A DNA stretch of 64,000 bases from Cellulomonas cellasea (GCF_006538745.1 NZ_BJLR01000022.1:1-64000), one strand, 5' to 3'; positions 51,533-60,463 are shown, numbered from the stretch's first letter. The notes: a model not told the origin generated them from the letters alone. A program made the numbers and translations.

Positions 51533-51832
51533 TCAGCCGTCGAGCACGACGAGGTGCACGCGCGCCGTCGCACCCGCGCTGAGCCCCTCCGCCGTGCGGA
51601 CCGCCTTCTTGACCGGGAGCACGTACGTCTTGCGGCCCGAGTCGGGGAAGATCGACGTCCGCCACGTCGTCGCGCCGACCGTCACCTGGACGCGCAGCGA
51701 CCCGAAGCCGCGCGAGCGCCCGCCCGCGACGTCGAGCACCTCGTCCGCGACGTCCGGCGGCAGGCTCACGAACGTCCAGCTGTCGCTGCGTGCCTGCCAG
51801 AGCCACAGCTCCGCGTCGAACTCGTACGTCAT
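51533..51832 (-). CDS. DUF1905 domain protein
   Basis: 99 residues, the small beta-barrel of DUF1905: 'MTYEFDAELWLWQ', 'SWTFVSLPPDVADEVLD', 'RVQVTVGATTWRTSIFP', 'YVLPVKKAVRTAEGL' are all family features. Function unknown. ATG at 51832 has GGAAG 7 bases upstream, a real ribosome binding site in contrast to many neighbours. Convergent with the DUF998 gene; no clear terminator lies between. Confidence 0.9.
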   Translation of the reverse strand: MTYEFDAELWLWQARSDSWTFVSLPPDVADEVLDVAGGRSRGFGSLRVQVTVGATTWRTSIFPDSGRKTYVLPVKKAVRTAEGLSAGATARVHLVVLDG

Positions 51833-51961
51833 GCCCGCTCTTCCGCTCGTCGTCCCCGCGCCGGGTGAAGTCCACCACGGACCGGGGACACGACCCCAGG
51901 AGGGCGCTGGCGGGTCGAGGACGCGGTCATGCATCATGCCCGGCGTGCCGAAGATCCCCGG

Positions 51962-54031
51962 GTGACCTCGCTCTCCCGCCCCGAGCCCCCCGACGCCGTC
52001 CCCGCCCTCGAGTCCCCCGACGCCCGGGCCTGGGCGCAGCGCGTGCCCGTGGCGCTGCTCCGCACCCTCGTCGTGGTCGGCGTGCTCGTCTGCGCGGGAA
52101 CCGCGGCGACGGTGGACGAGACGTTGACGACGACCGCGGCGGACATCGAGGACCCCGGGTACGTCCTGGTGAGCGTCCTGCAGTCGGTCTGGTTCGCGTC
52201 CGTGGCGCTCGTGCTCGTCGTCCCGCTCCTCGGCACGGCGATCGCGGCCGCCGGCATGCTGCTCACCGCGCAGAGCCCGGACCTGCACGCGGGGGTGCCG
52301 GAGCTGTGGTGGGCGGCGGGCACGGTTCTCGCCGTGCTGGCGACGGCGGACGCGGTGACGCGCCTGCGGCAGCGGGCGCTCGCGCACGTGTGGGCGCGCG
52401 GGCCGCGAGCGGCGCTGCGCCGGCCGGTGGTCCCCGACGGGGTGCGCGACGCCCTCGTGCGGCCGCGGTGGTCGAGGGTCGCCGGCGGCGCGGCCGCGCT
52501 CCTCGTGGGGGCCGGGTTCGTGGCGCTGTACGTGCACGACTCGAGCGCCGCGGTCGAGTTCCGGCGGGACGCGCTCGTCGCACGCACGACCGTCGACACG
52601 GTGAACGACGACGTGACCGAGGCGACCGTCGTCGTCGGCCGCACGCGCTACCGCGTCCCGCTGCCCGTGACGTACCCCGAGCCCGGGGACGCCGTGGAGG
52701 TCCGCTACGACCCGGCCACGGGCCGCGCGGAGATGGTCGACGACGCGTTCGACCCGACCCTCGCCTTCCTCCCGGCCCTGACGGGCCTGCTCCTCGGGCT
52801 CGCGCTGCTCGGCACGGAGCGGGCGCGCACGCGCCGGTTGCACGACCTGCTCACCCAGCCGGGCAGCGCGCTGCGCGTGCGCGGGTCGTGGTCGGCGCGC
52901 GACGCGGGGGTGCGCCTGTACGCCGTGGACGACGGCACGCGGCCCTTCGCGGTGGCCCCCCGGCTGCTCGCGGTGCTCGACGACCGCGAGGGAGATCCAC
53001 GGGGCCCCGGGCACGGCGTCGACCACGCCGGCACGTACGGCGACCACGCGGACGACGGGTGGGACGACCACGACCACGACTCGGACGACGACGACGGCGA
53101 GGACCTCGGCCCGCAGGCCGACGTCACCGCGCTCAGCGACGACGAGCTGCTGGCCCTGGCGCGGCGCCTCGCCGACGCGCCGGACCCCGAGGCGGTGGCG
53201 GACGCGGACCTCCGGCCCGGACCTGCCGCCGTGTCCGGCTGGGACCTCACCACGATGACGGTCGTCGGTCTGCGGCACGACGGCGCCCCCGTCGCGGTGC
53301 TCGAAGACCTGGGCGTCTGGCACGTGTCGCGCTCGGGGGTCCGCGGCCCGCGGGGGCGCCTGCGCCTGCGCGCCGCCGTCGACCCCGGGGCGGGTCACGC
53401 CGCAGGACCGGTCCCCCGCGACCCCGCGGACGGGCCCCGCACGCTCGGCTGGGCGCCCGAGGCCGACGCCTCGCTGCCCGACCGGCTCGCGCAGCGCCGG
53501 GACGCCGCCTGGGAGAGGTTCGCCCGACGGACCGGCCGGGTGCTCCCGTGGCTCGCCGTGCCGGTGCTCTGGGGGTCGCTGCACTGGCTGCTCGGCGAGG
53601 ACGGCGGCAGCGCGTGGCGGCTGCTGACCGTGGCGGCGGCGCCCGCGGTCGGCTGGTCCTGGTCGCTCCTGGGTCAGGCCTACCTCGACGTGCGGCCCGG
53701 GTGGCTGCACGTGCGCGGCCGGTTCCGGGACCAGCTCGTCGCCTGGCCCCGCGTGACCTCCGTCGCCGTGGACGACGAGGCGCTCGTCGTCCGCCTCGAC
53801 CACGACCGGCCGGCGGCCGCCGACGCCCTGCTCTTCGCGGTGCACCCCGACGCGCTGCCGCTCACGCGGGACCGGGCGGCGGCGCCGCTCGTCGCGGAGC
53901 GCCTGCTGCGTGCCCGCCAGGAGGGCCACGACGCCCGCCCGCCGTGGGTCCGCTCCCGCCCGTCGACCCCGGTGCTCGTCGGCCTGGCCTGGGCCGCCGC
54001 GATCGTGCTCGCGCTCCTCACCGCTCGCTGA
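51962..54031 (+). CDS. Large membrane protein with DUF3592-like parts and a His/Asp-rich loop
   Basis: 689 residues with about eight membrane helices in two clusters (about residues 30-190 and 265-300, 525-575, 670-689). An extracytoplasmic DUF3592-like segment (about 195-260) includes 'VVVGRTRYRVPLPVTYP' and 'EVRYDPATGRAEM'. A cytoplasmic or surface loop at about 353-382 is very rich in His and Asp ('DDHDHDSDDDDGED'), which looks metal-binding. The C-terminal part resembles PH-like domains ('LDVRPGWLHVRGRFRDQLVAWPRVTSVAVDD', here 'GWLHVRGRFRDQLVAW'). GTG at 51962 is 6 bases after GAAGAT. No function can be given. Confidence 0.75.
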   Translation: MTSLSRPEPPDAVPALESPDARAWAQRVPVALLRTLVVVGVLVCAGTAATVDETLTTTAADIEDPGYVLVSVLQSVWFASVALVLVVPLLGTAIAAAGMLLTAQSPDLHAGVPELWWAAGTVLAVLATADAVTRLRQRALAHVWARGPRAALRRPVVPDGVRDALVRPRWSRVAGGAAALLVGAGFVALYVHDSSAAVEFRRDALVARTTVDTVNDDVTEATVVVGRTRYRVPLPVTYPEPGDAVEVRYDPATGRAEMVDDAFDPTLAFLPALTGLLLGLALLGTERARTRRLHDLLTQPGSALRVRGSWSARDAGVRLYAVDDGTRPFAVAPRLLAVLDDREGDPRGPGHGVDHAGTYGDHADDGWDDHDHDSDDDDGEDLGPQADVTALSDDELLALARRLADAPDPEAVADADLRPGPAAVSGWDLTTMTVVGLRHDGAPVAVLEDLGVWHVSRSGVRGPRGRLRLRAAVDPGAGHAAGPVPRDPADGPRTLGWAPEADASLPDRLAQRRDAAWERFARRTGRVLPWLAVPVLWGSLHWLLGEDGGSAWRLLTVAAAPAVGWSWSLLGQAYLDVRPGWLHVRGRFRDQLVAWPRVTSVAVDDEALVVRLDHDRPAAADALLFAVHPDALPLTRDRAAAPLVAERLLRARQEGHDARPPWVRSRPSTPVLVGLAWAAAIVLALLTAR

Positions 54032-54044
54032 CCCGCCGGGACGC

Positions 54045-54060
54045 GCCCGGGGTCCCGGGC
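54045..54060. terminator. Terminator between the large membrane protein and rlmC
   Basis: GCCCGGG (54045-54051) pairs with CCCGGGC (54054-54060) with a 2-base loop. Between convergent genes. Confidence 0.5.
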
Positions 54061-54064
54061 CGGC

Positions 54065-55207
54065 CTATCGGCGTTCGAGCAGCGTGACGACCTCGTAGTG
54101 CATCGTCTGCGGGAACATGTCGAGCACGCGCCCGCGCACGGGGACCAGCGACGGCATCTCGGCGAGGTCGCGCGCGAGCGACCCCGCGTGGCAGCTCGAG
54201 TAGACGACGCTGCGCACGGGCGAGCGCTCGAGCCAGCGGGCGAGGTCGGGCCCGACGCCGCGCCGCGGCGGGTTGACGATCACGACGTCCGGCGCGCCGT
54301 CCCGCCCCTCGGACCCGCCCGACCCGAGCGCGAACGCCGTCGCGTCCCCGGCGAGGAACCGCGTGCCGTCGAGCCCGGCCTCGCGCGCGCTGACCCGGGC
54401 GCTCGCGACCGCCTCGACGCTCGTCTCGATCCCGGTGACGGTGCGGCCCGGGGCGGCGACGTGCAGCGCGAAGCCGCCGACGCCGCAGTACAGGTCCCAG
54501 ACGTCCCCGGGCGAGCGCTCGTCGACCCAGTCGCGCGCCTGCCGGTAGAGCGCCGCGGCGACCTCGGTGTTGGTCTGGAAGAAGCTCTGCGGGCGCAGGT
54601 GCAGGTCGAGCCCGTTGACGCGCATGCGCAGCGTCTCGGCGTCGGTCAGCAGGATCTCGCGCTCGCCCTCGACGGTCGCCTTGTGCTCGGGGTGCAGGTT
54701 GACCGAGACGACGACGGCGTGCGGCAGCGCGGCGAGCAGCGCCGGCAGGTGCTTGCGGATGCGAGCCACCGACTCCTGCGAGCGCAGCACGAACCGGATC
54801 AGGAGCTCGTCGTCGGGCGACTGCGTCACGAGCACGTACTTGAGCTCGCCGGTGCGCCACGCGACGTCGTACGGCGTGAGCCGGGCCAGGGTCACGAAGT
54901 CCGCGAGCACCGGGAGGCTCGCGTGCAGCGCGGGCGGGTAGAGCGGGCAGTCCCGCAGGTCGACGCCGGCGCCCTCGGGGTCGAGGATCCCGAGCGTCGG
55001 GGCGTCGACGGTGCCGCCCGCGACCATCTTGGCCTTGTTCCGGAACCCGGCCTCGACGCTCGCGACGGGCGGCAGCCAGTCGAGGTCCGGGCGCGGACCG
55101 AGCACGGCCTGCGCGTGCGCCTGCTTGGCGGCGAGCTGCTCGGGGTACGTCTGGTCGAGGAGCGTGCACGACCGGCAACGCTCCGCGACGAAGTACGAGC
55201 AGTGCAC
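54065..55207 (-). CDS. rlmC: 23S rRNA (uracil-C5)-methyltransferase RlmC
   Basis: 380 residues. The Fe-S cluster Cys residues are in 'VHCSYFVAERCRSC' and 'LRDCPLYPP'; the SAM-binding core shows 'DLYCGVGGFALHVA' and 'VIVNPPRRGVG'; the catalytic Cys is in 'VVYSSCHAGSLARDL'. It methylates a uridine of 23S rRNA (U747 in E. coli) using S-adenosylmethionine, no TRAM domain being present, which points to RlmC rather than RlmD. GTG at 55207 follows TAGAGT by 7 bases, so leaderless; longer forms run into non-coding sequence. Confidence 0.93.
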   Translation of the reverse strand: MHCSYFVAERCRSCTLLDQTYPEQLAAKQAHAQAVLGPRPDLDWLPPVASVEAGFRNKAKMVAGGTVDAPTLGILDPEGAGVDLRDCPLYPPALHASLPVLADFVTLARLTPYDVAWRTGELKYVLVTQSPDDELLIRFVLRSQESVARIRKHLPALLAALPHAVVVSVNLHPEHKATVEGEREILLTDAETLRMRVNGLDLHLRPQSFFQTNTEVAAALYRQARDWVDERSPGDVWDLYCGVGGFALHVAAPGRTVTGIETSVEAVASARVSAREAGLDGTRFLAGDATAFALGSGGSEGRDGAPDVVIVNPPRRGVGPDLARWLERSPVRSVVYSSCHAGSLARDLAEMPSLVPVRGRVLDMFPQTMHYEVVTLLERR

Positions 55208-55272
55208 GGCCCCGACTCTACGGGGCCCGGTCACCGGCGCCGCCCGGCCCTGCCCGGCCGAGGCGCACGCGG

Positions 55273-56169
55273 CTACGTCCCCGCGTTGAGCGTGATCTCG
55301 TCGACGGCGCCGCCCTGCAGGTTCCACCGGGCCAGCACGTCCTCGTACTCGCCCGAGGCGAGCACCTCGCTCATGGCGTCCTGCAGCACGGGCGCCAGGC
55401 CCTGGTTCGTGCGCGACACCGCGATGCCGAACGGCGCGGGCTCGTGCTGCTCGTCGCTCACGAGCTCGAACGCGCTGCGGCTGCGCGGGTCGCTCGCGAG
55501 GTGCGCCGCCGGCGGGTAGTCGACGAGCGTCGCCTGCACCGTGCCCGCGCGCAGCTCGAGCATCGCGTCGGCCGCGGTGAGCGACTGCGTGACGGCGAGC
55601 GGCTCGGCGCCGCACGTCTCCTGGAGGCGACCGGCGAGCAGCTCCTGCGTCGTCCCGGCGCCGACCGACACGGGCCGCCCGCACAGGTCGTCGAGCCCGG
55701 TGATGCCGTGCGCGTTGCCGTGCTGCACGAGGATGGCCGTCCCGGCGCGGAAGTAGTCGACGAAGTCCACCTTCGCCTGCCGCTCGACGGTGTCGGTGAT
55801 CCCCGACATGCCCAGGTCGGCCTCACCCGCGGCGAGGCGGTCGAGGATCGTCGGGAACTCGGCCGGCTCGAACTCGACCTCGACGCCGAGCACGCGCCCG
55901 AGCGCCGCCGCGAGGTCCGCCTCGGAGCCCTCGAGCGTGCGCCCGTCGGCGGCGTAGAACATGACGGGCGCGTAGCCGGCCGACGTCAGGACGGTGAGGG
56001 TGCCGTCGTCGCGGACCTCGGCCGGGAGCCGGTCGTGGAGCTCCTGGGAGAACGCGGCCTGCCGCGCCTCGGGCTCCGGCTCGGCCTCGGGTGCGCACGC
56101 GGCGAGCGCGAGCGCGACGAGGGCCGCGGCGGCCACGGCGGTGGTCCGGCGGAGGACGTGGGTGCTCAT
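55273..56169 (-). CDS. Amino-acid-type solute-binding lipoprotein
   Basis: 298 residues: signal peptide with lipobox 'LVALALAACAP', then a SBP_bac_3 domain ('LTVLTSAGYAPVMFYAADG', 'EFPTILDRLAAGEADLGMSGITDTVERQAKVDFVDY' like, 'GRPVSVGAGTTQELLAGRL', 'DAMLELRAGTVQATLVDYP', 'PFGIAVSRTNQGL'). It should bind a polar amino acid or similar solute at the outer membrane face. No permease or ATPase gene is nearby. Its ATG overlaps the stop of the GGDEF-EAL gene (ATGA), so the two are translationally coupled. ATG at 56169. Confidence 0.92.
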   Translation of the reverse strand: MSTHVLRRTTAVAAAALVALALAACAPEAEPEPEARQAAFSQELHDRLPAEVRDDGTLTVLTSAGYAPVMFYAADGRTLEGSEADLAAALGRVLGVEVEFEPAEFPTILDRLAAGEADLGMSGITDTVERQAKVDFVDYFRAGTAILVQHGNAHGITGLDDLCGRPVSVGAGTTQELLAGRLQETCGAEPLAVTQSLTAADAMLELRAGTVQATLVDYPPAAHLASDPRSRSAFELVSDEQHEPAPFGIAVSRTNQGLAPVLQDAMSEVLASGEYEDVLARWNLQGGAVDEITLNAGT

Positions 56170-58175
56170 GGCGCTACCACCTGGCTCTCGGTGCTGTCGG
56201 TCCTGTGGGTGCTGTGGGTGCTGTTGGTGTGCAGACCGAGCACGTCGCGCCACGGGCCGGGACGCGCGTAGTGGTACCCCTGCGCGACGTCGCAGCCCGC
56301 GGCGCGGAGCCACGCGGCCGCGGCGTCGTCCTCGACGCCCTCGGCGACGACGACGCAGCCGAGCCCGTGCGCGAGCCCGACGACGGACGCGACGACCGCA
56401 CGGTCGGCGTCGGGGTCCGGCGACGCGACGCCCGCGACGAACGCCCGGTCGATCTTGACCTCGGCGAACGGCAGGCTCCGGAGCTGGCGCAGGCTCGTGT
56501 ACCCGGTGCCGAAGTCGTCGAGCGAGACGCGCACCCCGAGGTCGTCGAGCGCACGCAGGACGTCGCCGGCCTGCTCGGTCTCGGTGCCGAACGCGCTCTC
56601 GGTGACCTCGACCGTGAGCCGGTCCGCCGGGGTGCCGGTGCGCTCGAGGAGCGCGGCGACCGTCCCGACGAGCCCGGTGGTGGTGAGGTTGCGCGGCGAG
56701 ACGTTGACCGCGACGAACAGGTCCCGGCCGAGCTCCGCCCACCGGGCCCGGTCCGCGAGCGCGCGCCCCAGGACCCACGCCGTGAACGGGTCGATGAGGT
56801 GCGACTGCTCGAGCGTCGGCAGGAACTCGACCGGCGGGAGCAGCCCGCGCGTCGGGTGCTGCCAGCGCACGAGCGCCTCCAGGCCGACCGCCCGACCGGT
56901 CACCAGGTCGACCTGCGGCTGGTAGTGCAGCACGAGCTCGTCGCGGTCGAGCGCCGCGGCGAGCTCGCGCATGAGCAGCCCGTGACCCGTCGGCGCCTCC
57001 GCGGCCCCGGGCTCGTAGATCACGACGCTCGACGTGCCTCGCTTGCCCCGGTACATCGCGGCGTCGGCGTGCCGCAGCAGCTCGGCGAACGACGCGCCGT
57101 GCTGCGGGCTCAGCGCGACGCCGATGCTGGCGTCGATGCGGATCGGGGTGCCGTCCAGGTCGATGTCGGCGCCGAGCTCGTCGACGACGCGCGCGAGGAG
57201 CGCCTGCGCCTCGTCGGCGGTCGTGACCCCGGGCAGGACGAGCGCGAACTCGTCGCCGCCGATCCGCGCGACGGTGTCGTCGGGACGCAGCGCGCCCTGC
57301 AGCCGGCGGGCGACGACCTCGAGCAGCACGTCGCCCGCGTGGTGGCCGAGCGTGTCGTTGACGTCCTTGAACCGGTCGAGGTCGACGAGCGCGAGCGCGC
57401 CGTGGGGCTCGGCGCCGCGGTCGGTCATCCGGCGGACGCGCTCGCGCAGCAGCGCGCGGTTGGGCAGCCCGGTGAGCTGGTCGTGCGTCGCTTCGTGCTC
57501 GCGCTCGGCGGCGTGCTGGCGCAGGCGCCGCGTCGTCGACCACGAGATCGAGGCCAGCACGACGTAGAGCACGAGGAGGCCACCGGCGAGGCGCCCGTAG
57601 GTGCTGCGCAGGCTCGCGTCGAGGTTCTGCTGGATCGGCTCGTAGGGCAGCTCGACCTCGAGCACGCCGCTCGCGCGCCCCGCGGTGCTGACGATGATGG
57701 GCTGGGTCACGCGCACGACCGTCCCGTCGACGCCGTCCTCGACGAGGCTCGCGACGGGTGTCCCGGCGACCGCGGCACGGAAGTCGGCCGAGCCGGCGGG
57801 CTGCGGGCTCCGGTCCGAGCCGTCGTCGGTGAACAGGACGCGGCCCGACTCGTCGCGCACCCGCAGGTGCACGACCGAGGCGTTGAAGACGGCGAGCTGG
57901 GTCGACTCGCCGAGGCGGCGGACGGCGTCCTCCGTGAGCGCCTCGTCCCGGACGGTGCCGTCGAGGTGCGCGTCCCGCAGTGCCGGGCCGATGGCCATCT
58001 GCTGGATGACGGCAGCCTGGGCCTTGGCCTGGAGCAGGCCGGTGTTCAGGGCGTCGGACCGGGCGCCGCCGATCAGGAGCGCGCTGATGCCGACGATCGG
58101 CACCAGGCTCGCAGCGGCGTACGTGGCGAACAGTCGGGAGCCGAGCGTCCGCCCCGACGACCCAGGCCCGCTCAT
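56166..58175 (-). CDS. Membrane GGDEF-EAL protein with extracytoplasmic sensor domain
   Basis: 669 residues: helix (about 15-38), extracytoplasmic CACHE-like sensor (about 40-190), helix (about 192-212), then GGDEF (intact motif at 306-310, with RxxD inhibitory site as 'RPDD' five residues before) and EAL (433-435, then 'DDFGTGYTSLRQL'). Both catalytic motifs are complete. It makes or breaks c-di-GMP in response to a signal sensed outside the membrane. The downstream coupled lipoprotein is the candidate signal presenter. C-terminal tail is Ser/Thr/His-rich, coded by a 9-bp repeat. ATG at 58175. Confidence 0.93.
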   Translation of the reverse strand: MSGPGSSGRTLGSRLFATYAAASLVPIVGISALLIGGARSDALNTGLLQAKAQAAVIQQMAIGPALRDAHLDGTVRDEALTEDAVRRLGESTQLAVFNASVVHLRVRDESGRVLFTDDGSDRSPQPAGSADFRAAVAGTPVASLVEDGVDGTVVRVTQPIIVSTAGRASGVLEVELPYEPIQQNLDASLRSTYGRLAGGLLVLYVVLASISWSTTRRLRQHAAEREHEATHDQLTGLPNRALLRERVRRMTDRGAEPHGALALVDLDRFKDVNDTLGHHAGDVLLEVVARRLQGALRPDDTVARIGGDEFALVLPGVTTADEAQALLARVVDELGADIDLDGTPIRIDASIGVALSPQHGASFAELLRHADAAMYRGKRGTSSVVIYEPGAAEAPTGHGLLMRELAAALDRDELVLHYQPQVDLVTGRAVGLEALVRWQHPTRGLLPPVEFLPTLEQSHLIDPFTAWVLGRALADRARWAELGRDLFVAVNVSPRNLTTTGLVGTVAALLERTGTPADRLTVEVTESAFGTETEQAGDVLRALDDLGVRVSLDDFGTGYTSLRQLRSLPFAEVKIDRAFVAGVASPDPDADRAVVASVVGLAHGLGCVVVAEGVEDDAAAAWLRAAGCDVAQGYHYARPGPWRDVLGLHTNSTHSTHRTDSTESQVVAP
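56191..56226 (-). repeat. 9-bp tandem repeat in the C-terminal tail of the GGDEF-EAL gene
   Basis: Four 9-base units of type GTGCTGTGG on the + strand encode three-residue steps of the form (N/H/D)-(S/R)-T on the minus strand. Copy number may vary between strains. Confidence 0.7.
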
Positions 58176-58382
58176 GGTGTGCGATTCGGCACAGGGGGCG
58201 CCGCAGTGAGCGACGCGGGCGGGTGCAACCTGGACGCCGGACCAGAATCACCCGGCCGCACGCGTGCGTGCACGTTCACCCGAAGGGGTCGTCGCCGCGA
58301 CGGTCCCACCGCCTCCGGTTGCGGCCGGTGCCGGTTGGCGGTCGGGTAGCGGGGTCACCCGCTCGGACCCCCAGGAGGAATC

Positions 58383-58844
58383 ATGGACGGCCAGACCGTC
58401 GGGATCATCATCGGCGTCGTCGTGCTGGTGGTGGTCGTCGTGGTGCTGCTCGCGCTCTCGCGCAAGCGTGGTGAGCGAGCGGCCGAGGCACAGCGCGCGA
58501 AGGCGCGGGACATCCGCGAGAAGGCCGAGGCGGACCGCATCGAGGTCCAGCGCCGCGAGGCCCAGGCGGCCCGCGTCGACGCCGAGGCCCGGCTCGCACA
58601 GGCGGAGGCCGACCAGCGCGCCGCGGACGCCGCGGAGCTCCAGGCCGAGGCGCGCCGCCGCACCGAGCACGCCGAGGGCGCCCGCGCCAAGCTCGACGAC
58701 CAGCTCGGCCGCGCCGACCGGATCGACCCGGACGTCCCGACCGACGGCCGTCGCCCGGACACGAGCACCGGCACCGGCACGGGCTCGCACCGCGTCGACC
58801 CGGACGTCGTCCACGAGGAGCACCGCACCGACACCACGCGCTGA
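58383..58844 (+). CDS. Single-pass membrane protein with coiled-coil tail
   Basis: 153 residues. A strong hydrophobic helix at the N-terminus ('VGIIIGVVVLVVVVVVLLAL', residues about 6-25) is followed by a basic stop-transfer stretch, a long charged coiled-coil helix of about 80 residues full of Ala, Glu, Arg and Gln, and a Thr/Gly/Asp-rich tail. No family recognised; such proteins scaffold at the membrane. ATG at 58383 has AGGAGG 7 bases upstream, a very strong ribosome binding site. Followed by a strong terminator. Confidence 0.75.
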   Translation: MDGQTVGIIIGVVVLVVVVVVLLALSRKRGERAAEAQRAKARDIREKAEADRIEVQRREAQAARVDAEARLAQAEADQRAADAAELQAEARRRTEHAEGARAKLDDQLGRADRIDPDVPTDGRRPDTSTGTGTGSHRVDPDVVHEEHRTDTTR

Positions 58845-58862
58845 CTCCCGGCCGCGCCGGCA

Positions 58863-58899
58863 CGCCTCGCCCGGTCCCCTCGTGGGGCCGGGCGAGGCG
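58863..58899 (+). terminator. Strong terminator after the coiled-coil gene
   Basis: CGCCTCGCCCGG (58863-58874) plus CCCC pair with GGGG plus CCGGGCGAGGCG (58888-58899), with one bulged T and a TCGT loop: 16 paired positions. Confidence 0.85.
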
Positions 58900-59021
58900 C
58901 GCGTCTCGGCCCGTTCGTGCACCGGGGCGTCCGTTTCGTCCGTTGACCCCCGTCCAGCCCGACCCTTGAATGGGCGGGCGCGCGGTCAACGGCGACCGCG
59001 CCACCACCTCGGGGGGCTCCG

Positions 59022-60416
59022 ATGACGGTCCGTGCACACCTCGTCCCGGCGGCCGCGGCGGCCGTCCTCCTCGCGGCGGTGCTCGTGCAGGCACCCGCCA
59101 CCGCGGCGCAGGCACCGCAGCACGGGCGCGGCGCGGCCTCCGTGGTCGGCGTCGACGTCGTCGCCGAGGTCGGCCCGCTCGGCGCCGCGGTCACCGCGGT
59201 CGCGCTCGAGCTCGACCGCGTCGTGAGCGCCCCGTACACCGACCTCGACGAGGCCGCGTTCGCGGTGGGGGCGACGCTCGACGACGTCACCGCGCCGCGC
59301 ACCGTGACCGACGTGTACCTCAGCGACTCCGCCGAGCCCGGGGAACCGCGAGCCCGCGGCCGCGTCGTGGTCGTCGAGCTCGCCGCGGACGACCCGAACG
59401 CCGGGGTGCTCTGGTACGACGGCACGCTCAACCACCGGTACGCGCTCGAGGGCGCCTACCTCGTCGAGGTGCTCGACGACGTCGTCGACCGCCGCGGCCG
59501 GGTGCTCCTGCGCGAGACGGGCGACGCCCTCGCGAACGACGACGTCGTCATCCCTGTGGTCGACGACTTCGCCGTGCGCGCCTCGACCGGGTCGTCGGGC
59601 GTGCTGCTGCGCTACGGCCTGTACTCCCCCGCACGCGACCGGTCCGCGGGCCCGCACTACGGGCACCGGCGCGGCGAGGGCCCGGACGCGACGCTGTACC
59701 CGCTCGTCGTCGCGCTGCACGGCTCGGGCGAGCGCGGCACGGACGGGACCACGCAGCTCCTGGCGAACGAGCTCGGCGTCGCGTTCGCGAAGCCGTCCCG
59801 GCAGGCGTCCGACCCGAGCTTCGTGCTCGTGCCGCAGGCGCCGCCGCCGTCGGTCCAGCCGGTCGAGCCGGGCCAGTCGGTCTGGGAGGTGCCGGGCGTG
59901 CAGTCGGCCCTGCTGGAGCTCGTGGACCGGACGATCGCGACGTACCCCGTCGACCCGGACCGCGTGTACCTGACCGGGCTCTCGATGGGCTCGATGGGGA
60001 CGTTCGACATCCTGCCGAAGCGGCCCGACCTGTTCGCCGCGGCCCTGCCGGTCACCGGCTACGCCGACCTGGCGTCGGCGCCGGTCCTCAAGGACATCCC
60101 GATCTGGGCGACGCACTCGGTCGACGACGCCACGGTGCTGTTCGACCGCGCGGACTCCGACTGGAACCTCATGGCGGCCATCGAGGCGACCGGTACGCCG
60201 GTGACCCGTGACGAGTGGGCCGCGAACCTTCCAGACGAGGAGAACGAGGCCAACGCCCGGGCGCAGTGGGCTCGCGCGGAGGCCGAGGGCAGCCACACGC
60301 TGTTCACCGCCTGGACCGCCGGGACGACGCCGGTCAACCCGCACTTCGCGTGGGTGCCGACGTACTCGAACGACGTGATGGTCGACTGGCTGTACAGCCA
60401 CGTGCGCGGGGAGTGA
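59022..60416 (+). CDS. Secreted esterase/peptidase of the alpha/beta hydrolase fold
   Basis: 464 residues. A signal peptide with Ala-rich core (cleavage near 'ATAAQA', about residue 30) leads to a beta-rich N-terminal domain (about 40-185) and an alpha/beta hydrolase (about 190-464): 'VVALHGSGERGTDG' oxyanion site, nucleophile Ser in 'YLTGLSMGSMGTFDI', Asp and His probably in 'THSVDDATV' and 'NPHFAWVPTY'. The form resembles prolyl-oligopeptidase or feruloyl/acetyl esterase types in cell-wall degraders, suggesting a role in removing side groups from polysaccharides. ATG at 59022. No terminator before; a hairpin follows the gene. Confidence 0.85.
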   Translation: MTVRAHLVPAAAAAVLLAAVLVQAPATAAQAPQHGRGAASVVGVDVVAEVGPLGAAVTAVALELDRVVSAPYTDLDEAAFAVGATLDDVTAPRTVTDVYLSDSAEPGEPRARGRVVVVELAADDPNAGVLWYDGTLNHRYALEGAYLVEVLDDVVDRRGRVLLRETGDALANDDVVIPVVDDFAVRASTGSSGVLLRYGLYSPARDRSAGPHYGHRRGEGPDATLYPLVVALHGSGERGTDGTTQLLANELGVAFAKPSRQASDPSFVLVPQAPPPSVQPVEPGQSVWEVPGVQSALLELVDRTIATYPVDPDRVYLTGLSMGSMGTFDILPKRPDLFAAALPVTGYADLASAPVLKDIPIWATHSVDDATVLFDRADSDWNLMAAIEATGTPVTRDEWAANLPDEENEANARAQWARAEAEGSHTLFTAWTAGTTPVNPHFAWVPTYSNDVMVDWLYSHVRGE

Positions 60417-60463
60417 CGCGGGCGGACCCCGGCCGGCGCGCACGGCGGGTCGGGGGCCCGCGC

